Positions 1 through 11,527 of a DNA stretch of 64,000 nucleotides are shown here, one piece after another; position 1 is the first letter of the stretch, and each line of letters opens with the position of its first letter. This DNA comes from Parasponia andersonii (Eukaryota > Streptophyta > Magnoliopsida > Rosales > Cannabaceae), in contig JXTB01000403.1 in NCBI GenBank assembly GCA_002914805.1, positions 28,074 to 92,073 of the forward strand. Reading direction: 5' to 3'. Both the position numbers and the translations under genes were made by a program. The notes under the pieces are model-generated. The model had not been told where the DNA came from. It saw nothing but the letters and a program-made list of their open reading frames with translations, and searched no databases.

Positions 1-960
1 TTGGAAGAAGAAATCTATATTCTTTGAGTTGGAGTATTGGCAACATTTACTTCTGAGACATAACTTAGATGTCATGCATATTGAGAAGAACATATGTGAT
101 AGTATAATTGGAACTTTATTAAATATTCCAGGGAAGAATAAGGATAGTATTGGTGCCCGCATGGATCTTGTTGACATAGGTGTTCGAAAAGAGTTAGCTC
201 CTAAAGTGGGAGAGAAGTGAACATATTTACCTTCTGCTTGCTTCAAATTGAAAAAGGAAGAAAAATATCAATTGTGTCAATCTTTATTTAATGTGAAGGT
301 TCATGAAGGCTATTCTTCTAATATTAGAACATTAGTGGATATGAACAATTTGAAACTAGTTGGACTTAAATCTCATGATTGTCATACACTAATGCAACAT
401 CTGCTACCTATAGCGATCAGGTCCATTTTACCTAAAAATGTTCGATATGCATTCACCAGATTATGCTTATTTTTTAATGGAATTTTTTCTAAGGTGGTCG
501 ATGTATCCAAGTTAGATAAACTACAATGTGAACTTGTTATAACATTGTGCATATTGGAGCAGTTTTTTCGTCCGAATTTTTTTGATATAATGATACATCT
601 TACTGTATATTTGGTTAGAGAAGTGAAGTTATTTGATCCTGTTTATTTGAGATGGATGTATCCATTTGAGAGAAATATGAAATTTCTAAAAGGATATGTT
701 AGAAATTGAAGCCGGCCAGAAGGATGCATTGTAGAGTGTTATATCGCAGAAGAAGCTGTAGAGTTTTTTCCTGAGTATTTGGCAAACGTAGAACTATCAG
801 AGTACCCGTATCTTCAAATATTAATAAAAGCGTAAGTGATGGTGTCGTGTGTACAGTTAAACGAGAACAACTAGACCAAACATATCGTACTGTGTTACAA
901 AATATAGCTGAAGTCCAACCTTTCATCGAGTAAGTTTTATTGTGAATTAGATTTGTATTG
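1..960 (+). pseudogene. CACTA transposase TNP2, C-terminal part with DUF4218 (decayed, 5' truncated by window edge)
   Basis: The frame at 1-220 encodes the end of the TNP2 transposase domain, recognisable by LRHNLDVMHIEKNICDSIIG and the following ARMDLVDIGVRKELAP segment. After a stop at 218-220 the same reading resumes at 248-709 with DUF4218, including LKSHDCHTLMQHLLP, FFDIMIHLTVYLVREV and VYLRWMYPFERNMKFLKGYV. It continues past a TGA at 707-709 to about 800. Intact relatives run through these points, so the in-frame stops mark a dead copy. The protein would bind and cut CACTA termini in the nucleus. The N-terminal transposase lies outside the window. The assignment rests on remembered family motifs, and the lineage is not resolved. 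Confidence 0.85.
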
Positions 961-1020
961 ATTGAATGTTGAATTCTTTAATAATAATAGTTTACTTTGG
1001 GGATAATTTGTTAAAGGGAG

Positions 1021-2750
1021 CATATAAATTGGATCAAAACACAATTCTCAATGAAATCAAAAAGAGAGAAGTGGATCCATGATGAACATCATCGAAGTTT
1101 TATTAGTTGGTTTCACGAACGGGTAATTCTAATTAGTTGTTACAATTAATAGTTTGATTTCATTTTTTTTCCCTATTTTAGAGTATAAGTACAAATATGT
1201 TGGGTTTTCTAATTGTTAATTTTGCATTTTGAATAGATTGTAGTTGAAATGAACAAGGCAACACATAATCTATCTGAACATTGAAATGGATATCACGTGG
1301 ACCATCATTGGATGTAATCAAGTATAATGTTTATCAAGTTAACAGTGTTCATTTTTGCAGAAGAGATCGCGACAACATAAGAATAACCCAAAATAATGGG
1401 GTAAATATTGTTGCAAAAACCATACAATTTTCAAGTTCGAAGGATAAAAACCCAATAGAGGGTGATATGGTATACTATGGCGTTATCGAGAAAATTTGGG
1501 AACTTGATTTTGTCACATTTCGGTTCCCGGTGTTCATGTGTCAATGGGTGGAGAGTAACCACGGAGTTAGAGAAAATGAGTTAGGCTTCACTTTAGTTGA
1601 TCTAAACCAGATAGGTCACAAGAATGATCCATTTATATTGGCAATACAAGCAAAACAAGTATTTTATATCAATGATCTACTTGATGCTCGATGGTCAATT
1701 GTTCTTGCAACAAAACCAAAAGAATATCAAAATTTAGGAGGTGAAGATGAGAACGAAATACTTGTTGCTCATGAAATATTCTCGAAAGGAGTTTTGGTGG
1801 AGGCTTTGATAGAAGACGTTAATGAAGGTGATGTTACATGTTTACGAGATGATGGTGAATGTATTTGGATTGATAATCAAAGAAAGAAACTAATGAGGTA
1901 CAAATCAAATAAGTTATATATTTATGTTTCATTTTTATATCTTTATGGATTGATGTTTTGTTTTTTTAAATATATTATCTCTTATGTTTACATGCTTATT
2001 ATTTTTTATCTACATTTGTAGTTTTATTATTTAATAGGTAATTATTGACATGGAAAATGAAGGTGCAGATGATTTTTATCAATTTACACCATCACAAAGT
2101 AGTCAAGNAACAAAACCAAAAGAATATCAAAATTTAGGAGGTGAAGATGAGAACGAAATACTTGTTGCTCATGAAATATTCTCGAAAGGAGTTTCGGTGG
2201 AGGCTTTGATAGAAGACATTAATGAAGGTGATGTTACATGTTTACGAGATGATGGTGAAGGTATTTGAATTGATAATCAAAGAAAGAAACCAATGAGGTA
2301 CAAATCAAATAAGTTATATATTTATGTTTCATTTTTATATCTTTATGGATTGATGTTTTGTTTTTTAAAATATATTATCTCTTATGTTTACATGCTTATT
2401 ATTTTTTATCTTAATTTTTGATCTACATTTGTAGTTTTATTATTTAATAGGTAATTATTGACATGGAAAATGAAGGTGCAGATGATGTTTATCAATTTAC
2501 ACCATCACAAAGTAGTCAAGGTGAAAGAAAACACAAAAAGAAATCAAGAGGAATGACTCAAATGAAGGAGTTGGTTATAAAAAGAAGTGATAACAATAAA
2601 GAAGTTGTCGCGTATAGTGAATGGGGACAACCAACTGGGGATGAAGGTAAATATTTGGCGAGCTTTTGTGGCCTTATGGTTCGTCGCAAGATCCCAATAA
2701 ACATTGATAATTGGACGCTTGTACCAATGGACCTAAAAGATGAGCCCTGA
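1021..2750 (+). pseudogene. CACTA DUF4216 region, interrupted by an assembly duplication
   Basis: A short exon at about 1021-1121 encodes the segment leading into DUF4216 (KSKREKWIHDEHHRSFISWF). A GT-AG-like interval follows. From about 1238 the frame reads NKATHNLSEH and then DUF4216 proper: VYQVNSVHFCRRDRDN, GDMVYYGVIEKIWELDF and VFMCQWVE, to about 1900. The acidic C-terminal exon (MENEGADDVYQFTPSQSS) appears at 2050 and again at 2463 because the 1709-2107 block is repeated after the N at 2108. From 2520 the frame runs into the start of the next transposase-associated domain (WGQPTGDEGKYLASF). DUF4216 is usually fused downstream of TNP2 and DUF4218 in plant CACTA elements, and that order holds here. 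Confidence 0.8.
1709..2520. repeat. About 400-bp direct duplication separated by a single N (probable assembly artefact)
   Basis: 1709-2107 and 2109-2520 are parallel copies. They differ by several substitutions, one of which turns a TGG codon into TGA, and by a 13-bp insertion (ttaatttttgatc) near 2411. The join is one N at 2108. The level of difference suggests that two haplotypes or repeat copies were joined end to end. Confidence 0.9.
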
Positions 2751-2837
2751 CATATAATATTGTTATGAACATGAATATTTTTATTTCATATTTATTAGAA
2801 TATATATTTGGTATTAACATTATTTCTTTTACATTGT

Positions 2838-3275
2838 AGAAAACATTTGTATTAGACTACAAAGTAAAAAAAGGAACTTTAAAAAGTTGTGGAAAAATGT
2901 GGAGAGATTTTAAGTCTAGGATTATAATTGAACTGATTTATGAGTATAGACATACTTGTCCAGAGTTATTTGAGCACCCTCCAGCATCATATGCACCGTG
3001 GATTGAATCTCAAGTTTGGGATGAGTTTGTTAAGAAAAGATTAAGTGCAGAATGGGAGGAAGCTAGGTTAGTACAACAGAGAAGAGCAACACAAAATAAA
3101 TATCCACATCGTATGTCTCGCTTGGGTTATGCTGGATTAGAAGATAAGATTGAAAAAGACGAAGACCGATGTGGTATTAATAGATCCGAGCTATGAAGTA
3201 GAGGATGTGTCTCTAAAAAAAGAGGCCATACTGAGGAAATCAAAGCAGTAGTTGATAGAATTGTAAGTTGCTTAT
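2838..3275 (+). pseudogene. CACTA TNPA-like protein (Ptta/En/Spm plant transposase family)
   Basis: After an intron-like gap the frame encodes KTFVLDYKVKKGTLKSCGKM, then a region rich in W, R and K: WRDFKSRIIIELI, PASYAPWIESQVWDEFVKKR and SAEWEEARLVQQRRA. This pattern is typical of the En/Spm second protein (PF03004-like), which binds subterminal repeats. A stop at 3194-3196 replaces what reads as a tryptophan codon in relatives. The frame then continues (RGHTEEIKAVVDRI) to a consensus donor, ATT|GTAAGT, near 3265. The next exon at 3358-3500 contains LGTPEYSGHVRGMGF, which also belongs to this family. The copy is degenerate. Confidence 0.75.
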
Positions 3276-3357
3276 TACAACATATTGATTATATTAATTT
3301 GTAATTTTGTTAAAAGTATAGCATAGTCTAATGTTCAATTCTGTACATGTTTTGTAG

Positions 3358-5283
3358 GAAGATTATAATCAACAATTCCAAGAGGGAAATGTCGAGATAG
3401 ATGGTTCTAATGATATCTTAATAATGACTTTAGGCACTCCTGAATATTCTGGACATGTACGGGGAATGGGATTTCATGTGAGCCACACATAATATTTTCA
3501 TAAACCTGCTCCAACAAAGAAGCAACAATCATTTGATTTGAAACAATGGCAAGATGAACAAACACGCAAGATGCAACAAATGCAAAAGAACAAGAAGAAC
3601 AATTCAAAGCAGAAATTGCTAAGATTCAAGCAGGACAACAAAGTAATGTTGGTGGTTCTAATACAACTCCTTTACGGCTAGAAGTTCAAAGGAAAGAAGT
3701 GCAACCACAAGAGATACATGTAAATCCAATGGTGGCTATAGAAACATCTTCACAACTCACAAAAGTATGTTTATATGAGTTTCTTTCTTAACATATTGAC
3801 TAACTACTTATATTTATAAATTATGTTTGATTTTTTATATTATAGAACCGACCATGCAAGCTTGTAGTGGGGTCTCGTGATAACATAGTTACTTTAGGAC
3901 ATGTACAAGATTCAACCTCATCAACCATTATTCACGGTAGAGAATTGGGGGAGAATAATTTTCGTGTATCAGTAGAGGTTGTTTTTGATGCTACAGTTCT
4001 AATTCCTATTCCAAATCCAGATGATGATATAAGGTTGGTAGGTGACGCACTTGGATCGCATCTTGCATGGCTTAAGATGGTGCACCAGCTTCTATAAAAT
4101 TACTATTGAATACCATTCAAGGAGTAGATGAAGGTGTTGTTGTTAATGTTCCCTTTGATGAAGAAGTGTTTGGAGAAGCTTTTTGTTTGCCTGTATTCAA
4201 AGAAGACATAATTGAGTTTTGCATGTTACAAAATATTGGTGCCGTGCCTATTACGTTATACATGAGGTAAGAAGTTTATTTTTTTAATATATATAGAACT
4301 TCATATATATATATATACATGTATCTATAGTTGGCAATTATATACTACAACACTTAATTTTATACTTGAAGGCATTTACACCATTTAGTGACCCAATATG
4401 ACTATCAAGCTAGGTATATGTTCATGGATCCTAGTGCAGTTGCTACAGAAGGTGGTCCACGTGAGGATCGTGCTATAAGTTTAGCAACCCGGATGTTATC
4501 TATGGAGAATGAACATCAATTTCTAATTACACCTTTGAATCATAGGTAAGATTTTAAACTTAACAAATTGTCATATGATCAACTACTTCCTATATGAAGT
4601 TAATAGTTACATATTAATAATCTTTATCATCAATTTTATGAGTAGGGACCATTAGATGTTGCTTATCATTTATCCTCTTAAAGATTATGTATAGTTTCTA
4701 GATCCTCTCGGCTTAGCTCTCCATGAGAAAATTGGTTTAACAATGATCGAGTAAGTTCTCTAATAGTTATTTTGTTATAGTTTAGTTTCTTATGGTATTT
4801 TTACTTATGGCTGCTATTGCTAACCTTTTATTATTTTGTTTGCGCATTTCTAATTCAAAGTGCATTCAAGATATATAATGTAGAAAAAGAGAAGAAAGGA
4901 AGATCAAATGGTCCGGTTTATAAGTTAATAAAGGTACTAAATTTGAATTAATAACACTTGTTAGGTGAAAGATTAATTAGAATTACTTATATTTACTTTA
5001 TGCTTATGTATAGTACCCAAGACAACCGACAAATATTGAGTGCGGATTCTACATATGTAAATTTATGAGAGAAATCATTAAATAAGCCAATGTTAAATCA
5101 TTTACCACAATAGTATGTAACCATATGTTTTATTAGTTCTATTCTAATTTATAGTTTGATTGATAACTTTCTAACAAATAAGGTATTTGAATTTGTAGTT
5201 TAATGGACAAAATTTCTATACAAAGGATGATATCAACGGACTTCTTGAAGAGTGGTTCGAAGAACTAATACAATTTCTCATTT
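3358..5283 (+). pseudogene. CACTA C-terminal module with DUF8039-like and Ulp1-like (C48) protease domain
   Basis: 3845-4098 encodes RPCKLVVGSRDNIVTLGHV and a following NFRVSVEVVFDATVLIPIP segment, resembling the DUF8039 region of CACTA proteins. Later exons (4099-4266, 4370-4545, 4647-4750, 4860-4935, about 5013-5085 and 5199-5283) resemble an Ulp1-type cysteine protease. The His lies in a degraded HWMLLII-like strand near 4650, where Trp has become TAG. The Asp lies in FLDPLG near 4700. The glutamine and cysteine lie in QPTNIECGFYICKFM near 5025-5070. Plant CACTA and Mutator elements are known to carry Ulp1-like domains. At least two stops fall inside conserved motifs, so this copy is not active. 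Exon limits are approximate. Confidence 0.65.
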
Positions 5284-5524
5284 GAGGTTCTTAATCTTTG
5301 TTTATTTAAACTATATGTAGTCTTTGATGATCATGTTAGTTTAGCTTAGAAAACTAATGTATATATAGACTATATGGATTATTATGTTAATTTAATATTA
5401 CTATGTAAATATATATTTATACTCCATTTTATTTCAAATATTTGGTATATGTAATGAATTTGGATTACATTTATAAAATTCCAGGGGATAGTATAGATAA
5501 ATACATTACAAATACCCCCTAGAA

Positions 5525-5733
5525 ATTATCTACCAAGGCGCTTAACAGGCGCCGTGAAAAATGTCTTTCACGACACCTAATAGGCACCTTGATAGACCTT
5601 CCATAGCACATTATAAGCGCCTTTATAGCCAAGGTCTATCACGGCACCTGGAACTAAGGCACTTTTGTGGTCGCCGTGAAAGGCCTTTCAAGGCACTTAT
5701 AAAGCACCTTGAAAGACATTTTTTGTTGCAGTG
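5525..5733 (+). repeat. CACTA right subterminal repeats and terminal inverted repeat
   Basis: Short GC-richer units recur in both orientations (GGCGCC, AGGCACCTTGA, CGGCACCT, GCCGTGAAAGG) over about 200 bp. This is the usual subterminal architecture bound by TNPA. The block ends in ttttttgttgcagtg at 5719-5733, which reads CACTGCAACAAAAAA on the other strand, a CACTA-superfamily terminus. Immediately after it, copia reverse transcriptase sequence resumes. The matching left terminus lies before the window, so the target duplication cannot be tested. Confidence 0.7.
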
Positions 5734-7058
5734 CGTGTTGCCTTGTGGCTGACCTGTTGTCAACTTGACATTCATAACGCTTTTTTAAATGGTGATCTCG
5801 AAGAACATCTCTATATGTCTTAGCCACCTAGTTTTGTGGATGCTACCTATCCTAATCATGTGTGCAAGTTGTATAAGACAATTTATAGACTTAAACAGGC
5901 TCCTCGTGCCTGGTTTACTAAGCTTAGCAATGCTTTACTTCGCTGGAGATTTTTTTCCCCTTCTCATTTGGCATTGTGGCACTGTCATGATTGGTTTTGC
6001 ATGTGTGCTAAATCTGATAGCTCTATATTTGTTTAACATATTTCCATTTCTATGCTCATTCTTCTTATTTATGTTGGTGATATCTTGGTTATGGGTTCAT
6101 GTGCTTCTCAAGTGTCCTCTTTGATCTATACTCTTAATGCAACTTTTGCACTTTGGGACCTTAGTGGTATCTCTTATTTCTTAGGTATTGAAGTATGTTA
6201 CTCCTCCAATTAGATGCATTTGTCTTAGATGAAGTACATCAAATATATTTTATCTAAAATTGATATGTCTAAAGCCAAATCAGCCACTATTCTTGGTGCC
6301 ATTGGTAAAATATTATCTAAATTTGATAATACTTTGCTATGGATCCCACACTCTATAGAAGTACTATTGGTGCTCTTCAGTATGTTACACATATTCGACC
6401 TGAGTTATCTTTTATTGTCAACAAGGCCTGTCAATTTATGTAGGTACCTACCGTAGATCATTGGCTTGCTATCAAACACATCTTACACTACTTATGTGGC
6501 TCTCTTACTCATGGTCTCAAATTTAAGGCTACTTCCTCGCTTCATCTTTCAGATTATATTGATGCAGATTAGGCTTCTTGCCCTGATGTTTGTCGTAGTA
6601 CTAGGGGATATTATGTTTTTCTTGGTGATAACCTTGTGTCTTAGGCTTCCACAAAGCAGAAAATAGTTTCTCACTACATTATTGAATCAGAATATCAAGT
6701 ATTGGCTAATGTTGCTGTTGAGCTTTCTTGGTCTTAATCCTTATTTCTTAAGCTGCATTTGTCTATCCCTCTAACTCTAATTGTTTGGTGTGATAATTAG
6801 AGTGCTTCCTCCCTTGTTACCAATCCGATGTTTTATGCTCGTACCAAGCATATTGAGATTGACTTTCATTTCATTCGAGACATGGTACTTTACAAGGATT
6901 TGGTTGTTCGTTATGTTTGTTCCGAGGATAATTGGATGATATTCTCACAAAGCATCTTTCCTCTGCTAAGTTTCTTTCCCTTTGTGGCAAGTTCACTGTG
7001 CTTCCTCACTATTTCGCTTGGGGATAAGGATAGTTGTAACAAATCTCTATGTCAATAG
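5734..7058 (+). pseudogene. Ty1-copia pol remnant: reverse transcriptase and RNase H
   Basis: Reading on the plus strand with many stops and frame changes, the region encodes copia RT motifs: QLDIHNAFLNGDLEEHLYM (about 5760-5820), [19 protein letters not shown] (about 5860-5915), YVGDILVMG near 6075 (YVDD-like, with D changed to G) and the DLSGISYFLGIEV stretch near 6160. RNase H signatures follow: RSTRGYYVFLGDNLVS (about 6595-6640), a KQK...ESEYQVLA stretch (about 6655-6705) and ARTKHIEIDFHFIRDM (about 6840-6885). The 5' half of the element is separated from this part by the CACTA insertion. No LTR was identified downstream. Confidence 0.85.
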
Positions 7059-7410
7059 GCTTAATTGTTATATTTATTATATTGTAATTAGTTTGGAGGT
7101 TTCTGGATTCTTAGCTAGTGTTTGCTTTCTGTTACTCATATAGTTAATGTAAATATGATAATCACATTTGTCGTCGAACGCATTATTAAATTAACAATTT
7201 ATAATTTCTCCACGTATTTACTAATTTAGTAAGTCCTAAGACTACCTAATATAACGGTAAGAATAGTCGATCTTTCAGAGATTGAGAGTTAAATAGTAAT
7301 TTACTACCAAAATTATCATAACCTAATTTTAACTAGGCATACAAACTAAATAAATTAAGATTAATTAAACAAAAAACAAAGATAAAAAGAAATACATAAA
7401 ATAAAATATG
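7059..7410. other. AT-rich spacer between copia remnant and LTR retrotransposon
   Basis: I see no coding potential, clear repeat or terminus here. It may hold the degraded copia 3' LTR, but no TG...CA boundary is convincing. Confidence 0.4.
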
Positions 7411-8762
7411 GATAATGAAAGATTCAAGATCACAGGAGTACTAATTTTTTGATTTATTATTCAAAATAAATGAATATAAAAATTGGTTGTCACTATTATT
7501 GCAATAGTGAATAAATTCTACTACTGTTGTTGCAGTAGTAAGTCAAAATGTTGATGTTACAACAATGAAGTTATAAACATGTACTTTATGAATACTACTC
7601 GCAATGAAATAAAATAGACAACAATAAAATAAATGACACTTTAGATTTTTACATGGTTCGATTATTTTTCAATAACTTACTCTATGGGGTTAGATCCAGA
7701 GAAGGAAACATATAACTAATAAAATTTAAATTATAAACACAAGTGACTTAGATAAAGATAGATCACATCTAATCTTGATACACTGTGTAGAACTCTACCA
7801 CTAATATGTTCAGTGAGCTCCACTCGTCTTACTTGTCTCCACACTCTTGAACTTCTTTCAATAGTCTCCACACTCTTGAACTTCCTTCAATAGCTAGAAC
7901 AATCTTCTCTAAAATAGTGTGCTTTCAATTATAATCATTAGGACTCCTTCATATGATCTAGAACCTATCTTCTCCTGAGGAATGCCTATTTCTTTTCCTA
8001 AAGGACTATTTACAATCTCAGGTACAAACGCTTTTCTTAGAGTAACACTCTAAGAACACTTAATGACTCACGAACAAAAAATGACCTGGAACTTAATTAC
8101 AAATACTTGTCCTTTTCTCTCTGAGCTACCTAAAACTCCGCAAATAAAGAGCTTAAATAGATTTCACTCCTTGTAGAAATCACCTACAGAAAATACTGAT
8201 GTGATCGTGCAAGATCAATCATCGAAGGCAAAAATCACTTAATATGATTAGCTTCCAAATTTGTCAACAGCCTGCTGTCACAATAGCAGAGTAATAAATT
8301 GTAAAACTTAATCAAAAGGAGAACCAACGAGTTAAGGAGAAAATCATGCATTTAATTTGATTAAGAACATTATTCTCGCATTAAATATCAATCGGGATTT
8401 AATCATAAGCTAACTCACACACAAAATAAATGAGCCACAATCATTTCTTTCCTATTATAAGCATTATTATTACAATATCAACAACTATAGAAGAAAAGAA
8501 AATAAAATTGAATAATTGTCATTTACTCAAAACAGGTACAGCTTATCTAAAAATGTGTCTTACACTATCAGATGAATCAATTACCATTAATCAAATAATA
8601 TTACAAAATATTATACATATGAGAGGCTTAAAGAAGGAAAGAAACAAGTATAGAAACTTCCTAGTTTCCTTTTTCCTAAAAATCATTCCAAAATTATCAT
8701 GATAGACAATTATTAATATCTCATTTATCAATCAATGAAATCATATTTTTCAATCAATAAGA

Positions 8763-10565
8763 TGATGGTAATTTGATTTAATATTTAGGAAAAATGATAC
8801 ATGTATGCAAATATGGAAAATATATGATCACATCATGAACACATCAAAAAAGTTAACGGATTTAGGTTTTAAAATTTTTACATGAAAACAATTTTCATAA
8901 TCATAAAACATATAAATATCACATATAGGATTATGTATAACATAAATTAAATCTAGATACAAAACCCTAGAGATGAGATTAAGGTTTACCTTTTGTAGTG
9001 TGCTCTTCTTATCTTCTTGTTGATGGTGATCAAATCTCTAACCCTAGATCTACTTATCTATACTGTGGCTCTAGGTTGATGAGGCGAGTGGGCACCAAGT
9101 TGAATATTTCATTAGAGAACTATCAAGAACTCCTTCTTGAGCTTCTAGTCACAGTTATTTGAGATGAACACGTGAAATTTCTAAAAAACTATTTTCTTCT
9201 CTCTGGGATGAGTATGGCTGAATTGTATAGTGACTTTTGTTCATTGAGTTTGGTTGAAATTCACTGCTTCTCTCTCTCTCTCTCTCTCTCTCTGTGACAT
9301 GTTACACTAGTGTAGGACCGAGTAGTTTTTTCTCTCATATATCTTATATATATAGAGCCTAAAACTACTAATCCTAATCCAACTAAGATTGGGCTTGTTC
9401 TCTAATTTAGACTTTGGGTGTATTTTTTATAAATGTGTCCAACTCATATAATTTATTTATAAAAATACCAATTTTTGTATAGAATCATTATTTTTTGTAG
9501 TTTTATGAAACTAATTTTACAAAAACTACCAACTAATTAATGAGCTTCGTTGAGTTAGACAAGATACCTAATAGAACCAAATAATCTAAGTTTCAATAAT
9601 ATGATAAATATATAGTAATACTTATTATGGTATTTACATAAATACTATTAGTAAATAAGACATTCCACTAAAGACCCAATACTGCACTCATAGATTAAAT
9701 GTCATGCCTTTTATAGAGATTTAATCAACTACTTTTGATTAACCGATCTATCTAGCATATTCTATACCACATATAAAATCCCTTGGATAGGTGAAATTAC
9801 CATAATACCCATCCAACAAATATTTAACTTTAAGTTACCATTTTTCTATCAAAAAATAATATTGTCGATAATTTTATTCTCAATGGCCATTTAGATAAAA
9901 TTATAAATCAATTCACAAAGTAAATACTAAGATCTTAGATTTAATTATTCTGTAAATCTTGAAAAACCTTAAAGTGACATTAATGTATAGTATTCTTAAC
10001 TATTTGATATTCCCGTCAATTTATAAGTCATAATCTCCAATATGCTAGAGTTCTTCTCTAATTTCACAGCAACTACTCTTTTAACAAATCAAAAGGCTGC
10101 AACCCATGAAAATAAATCCAATCAAATATCAAAGTTTAAGATCTATATGCTAAGAACTAGTTTGTGGTAATATTAAGAATTAAGTTACGACACTTCAATT
10201 CTTTATATTACTTAGTTCAGTTCAATACATATTACATATTTATGTTGTACTAGTGTTTCTATCAGAAGTTAGAGAGTTCAATAATTTAAGACACATCATT
10301 CCTATTGAGATAGACAAACACTACAATCTTTAGTAAATAAAATATTCCATCTTTAGTTATAAATTATGAACTAATTAATTTAGACTTAGATAAAGAAACA
10401 AATCTCTCCATAATTAACACTTAATCATATTTGTTTCTTTATATACAAATAATGTTATGGTGAGACAGTTTAATCTAGCACATATCATAATTACATATAA
10501 GAGAAAATTGTTTATGCTAAAAAAGTAAAATTAGAAATTTGCTTTTAAGGGTAAATATCCTAACA
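8763..10565 (-). mobile_element. Solo LTR nested in the left LTR (TSD TAAGA)
   Basis: The uninterrupted right LTR shows an 1803-bp insertion here. It begins TGATGGTAAT, ends ATATCCTAACA and is flanked by TAAGA at 8758-8762 and 10566-10570. On the minus strand it starts TGTTAGGATATTTACCC and ends CATCA, so it has TG...CA termini and no internal coding region. That is the signature of a solo LTR left by LTR-LTR recombination. A (CT)n tract lies at 9269-9293. Confidence 0.85.
9269..9293. repeat. (CT)n microsatellite
   Basis: About twelve CT dinucleotides lie inside the nested solo LTR. Confidence 0.95.
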
Positions 10566-10988
10566 TAAGATTATAAATAATTTCTACAAATCATCTGATA
10601 AAAAGATGCCAAAAACAAAATTTTCCTATTGTGATATTGCTGTTGCAACAGTAGCATCCAAATTAGGGAAAAAAAATAATAAAAAAAAAGAGTAATACAC
10701 AATTATTCAAGACGCTTGTCCTTCATCTCGAAGTTGTGTCTTGCAATTCTTCAATCAATAATAAAAGAAATACAGCATAGCATAAAAGAAGTGGGAGGCT
10801 TTATATGGTAATATATAAAAGGAAACTTCCCTTTTTCATTGAAAATCATACCATATTCGACAAGATATGCAAAAATCAAATTCAATAAAAGAAAATCACA
10901 CTCAATACAAATGATTTGCAGAAATTAATAATTTTAATTATTCCAAATAAGATGCCAATCAGAATAGCCACAGATTATAGTCCTAACA

Positions 10989-11000
10989 ATCTTCCTTTTG
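10989..11000 (-). other. Polypurine tract of the Copia-type element
   Basis: On the minus strand CAAAAGGAAGAT abuts the TGTTAGG start of the 3' LTR. This is the expected position and composition for the plus-strand primer of reverse transcription. A hAT-like MITE has inserted at its upstream edge. Confidence 0.7.
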
Positions 11001-11001
11001 G

Positions 11002-11519
11002 TAGGGCTGGTAACTTGTGATATGACATGACAACACGATTCAAAATTTGCACGGAATTAGTGAGTTTGAGTTTACCTTAAATGGGTTCGGGTTGAATCCG
11101 CGAACCCGTTTATTAAATAGATCAGGTTTTAATTGACCCACCGATCCAAAACTAACCCGCAATGACCTATTTATTAAATAGTTCAATTCGAATCAACCCA
11201 TTTATGATCTATATAATACTAATTTGAAAATATTACTGCATTTTTAAGATTTTATTGTGTCTTAAGATCATAAAACATGTATGAATTTTTGTTAAATGAG
11301 TTAAAAATATATATTTTAGCTAATTTAAAATAAACGGATTAACGGCTTATATCGGGTTGACTTGACCAAAATATGACTCATTTGAATAAACGGGTTACAC
11401 GATGTTATATTAGGTCAACTCATTTATAAACAGGTCGGGTTCGAGTTGAGGTATATGTTGTTATATATGGACATTGACATAACTCAAATATGACCTGCTG
11501 ACACGAATCGTCACCCCTA
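11002..11519. mobile_element. hAT-like MITE (8-bp TSD CCTTTTGR)
   Basis: The element starts TAGGGCTGGTAACTTGTG and ends CGTCACCCCTA, with partly matching inverted termini. It is flanked by CCTTTTGG (10994-11001) and CCTTTTGA (11520-11527), an 8-bp duplication with one difference. The interior is rich in AACCCG and CGGGTT motifs and has no ORF. A second copy in opposite orientation lies at 62254-62853. The TSD length fits hAT elements; the family name is inferred. Confidence 0.78.
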
Positions 11520-11527
11520 CCTTTTGA

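Larger units (their letters stand above)
1..5733 (+). mobile_element. CACTA (En/Spm) DNA transposon, right portion
   Basis: The order TNP2, DUF4218, DUF4216, TNPA-like, Ulp1-like, subterminal repeats and a CACTG terminus defines a plus-strand autonomous-type CACTA element whose left part is off the window. Every protein module carries stops. The element is inserted in a Ty1-copia pol fragment that begins right after its end. Confidence 0.8.
7416..10988 (-). repeat. 3' LTR (plus-strand left LTR) of the Copia-type element, split by a solo LTR
   Basis: 7416-8762 aligns with 16478-17680, sharing for example the opening agtactaattttttgattt and the block from gatagacaattattaata. 10566-10988 aligns with 17680-18094, including aagatgcca near 10604 and ccctaaca-like end sequence. 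The 1.8 kb between is a separate nested element. Confidence 0.88.
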
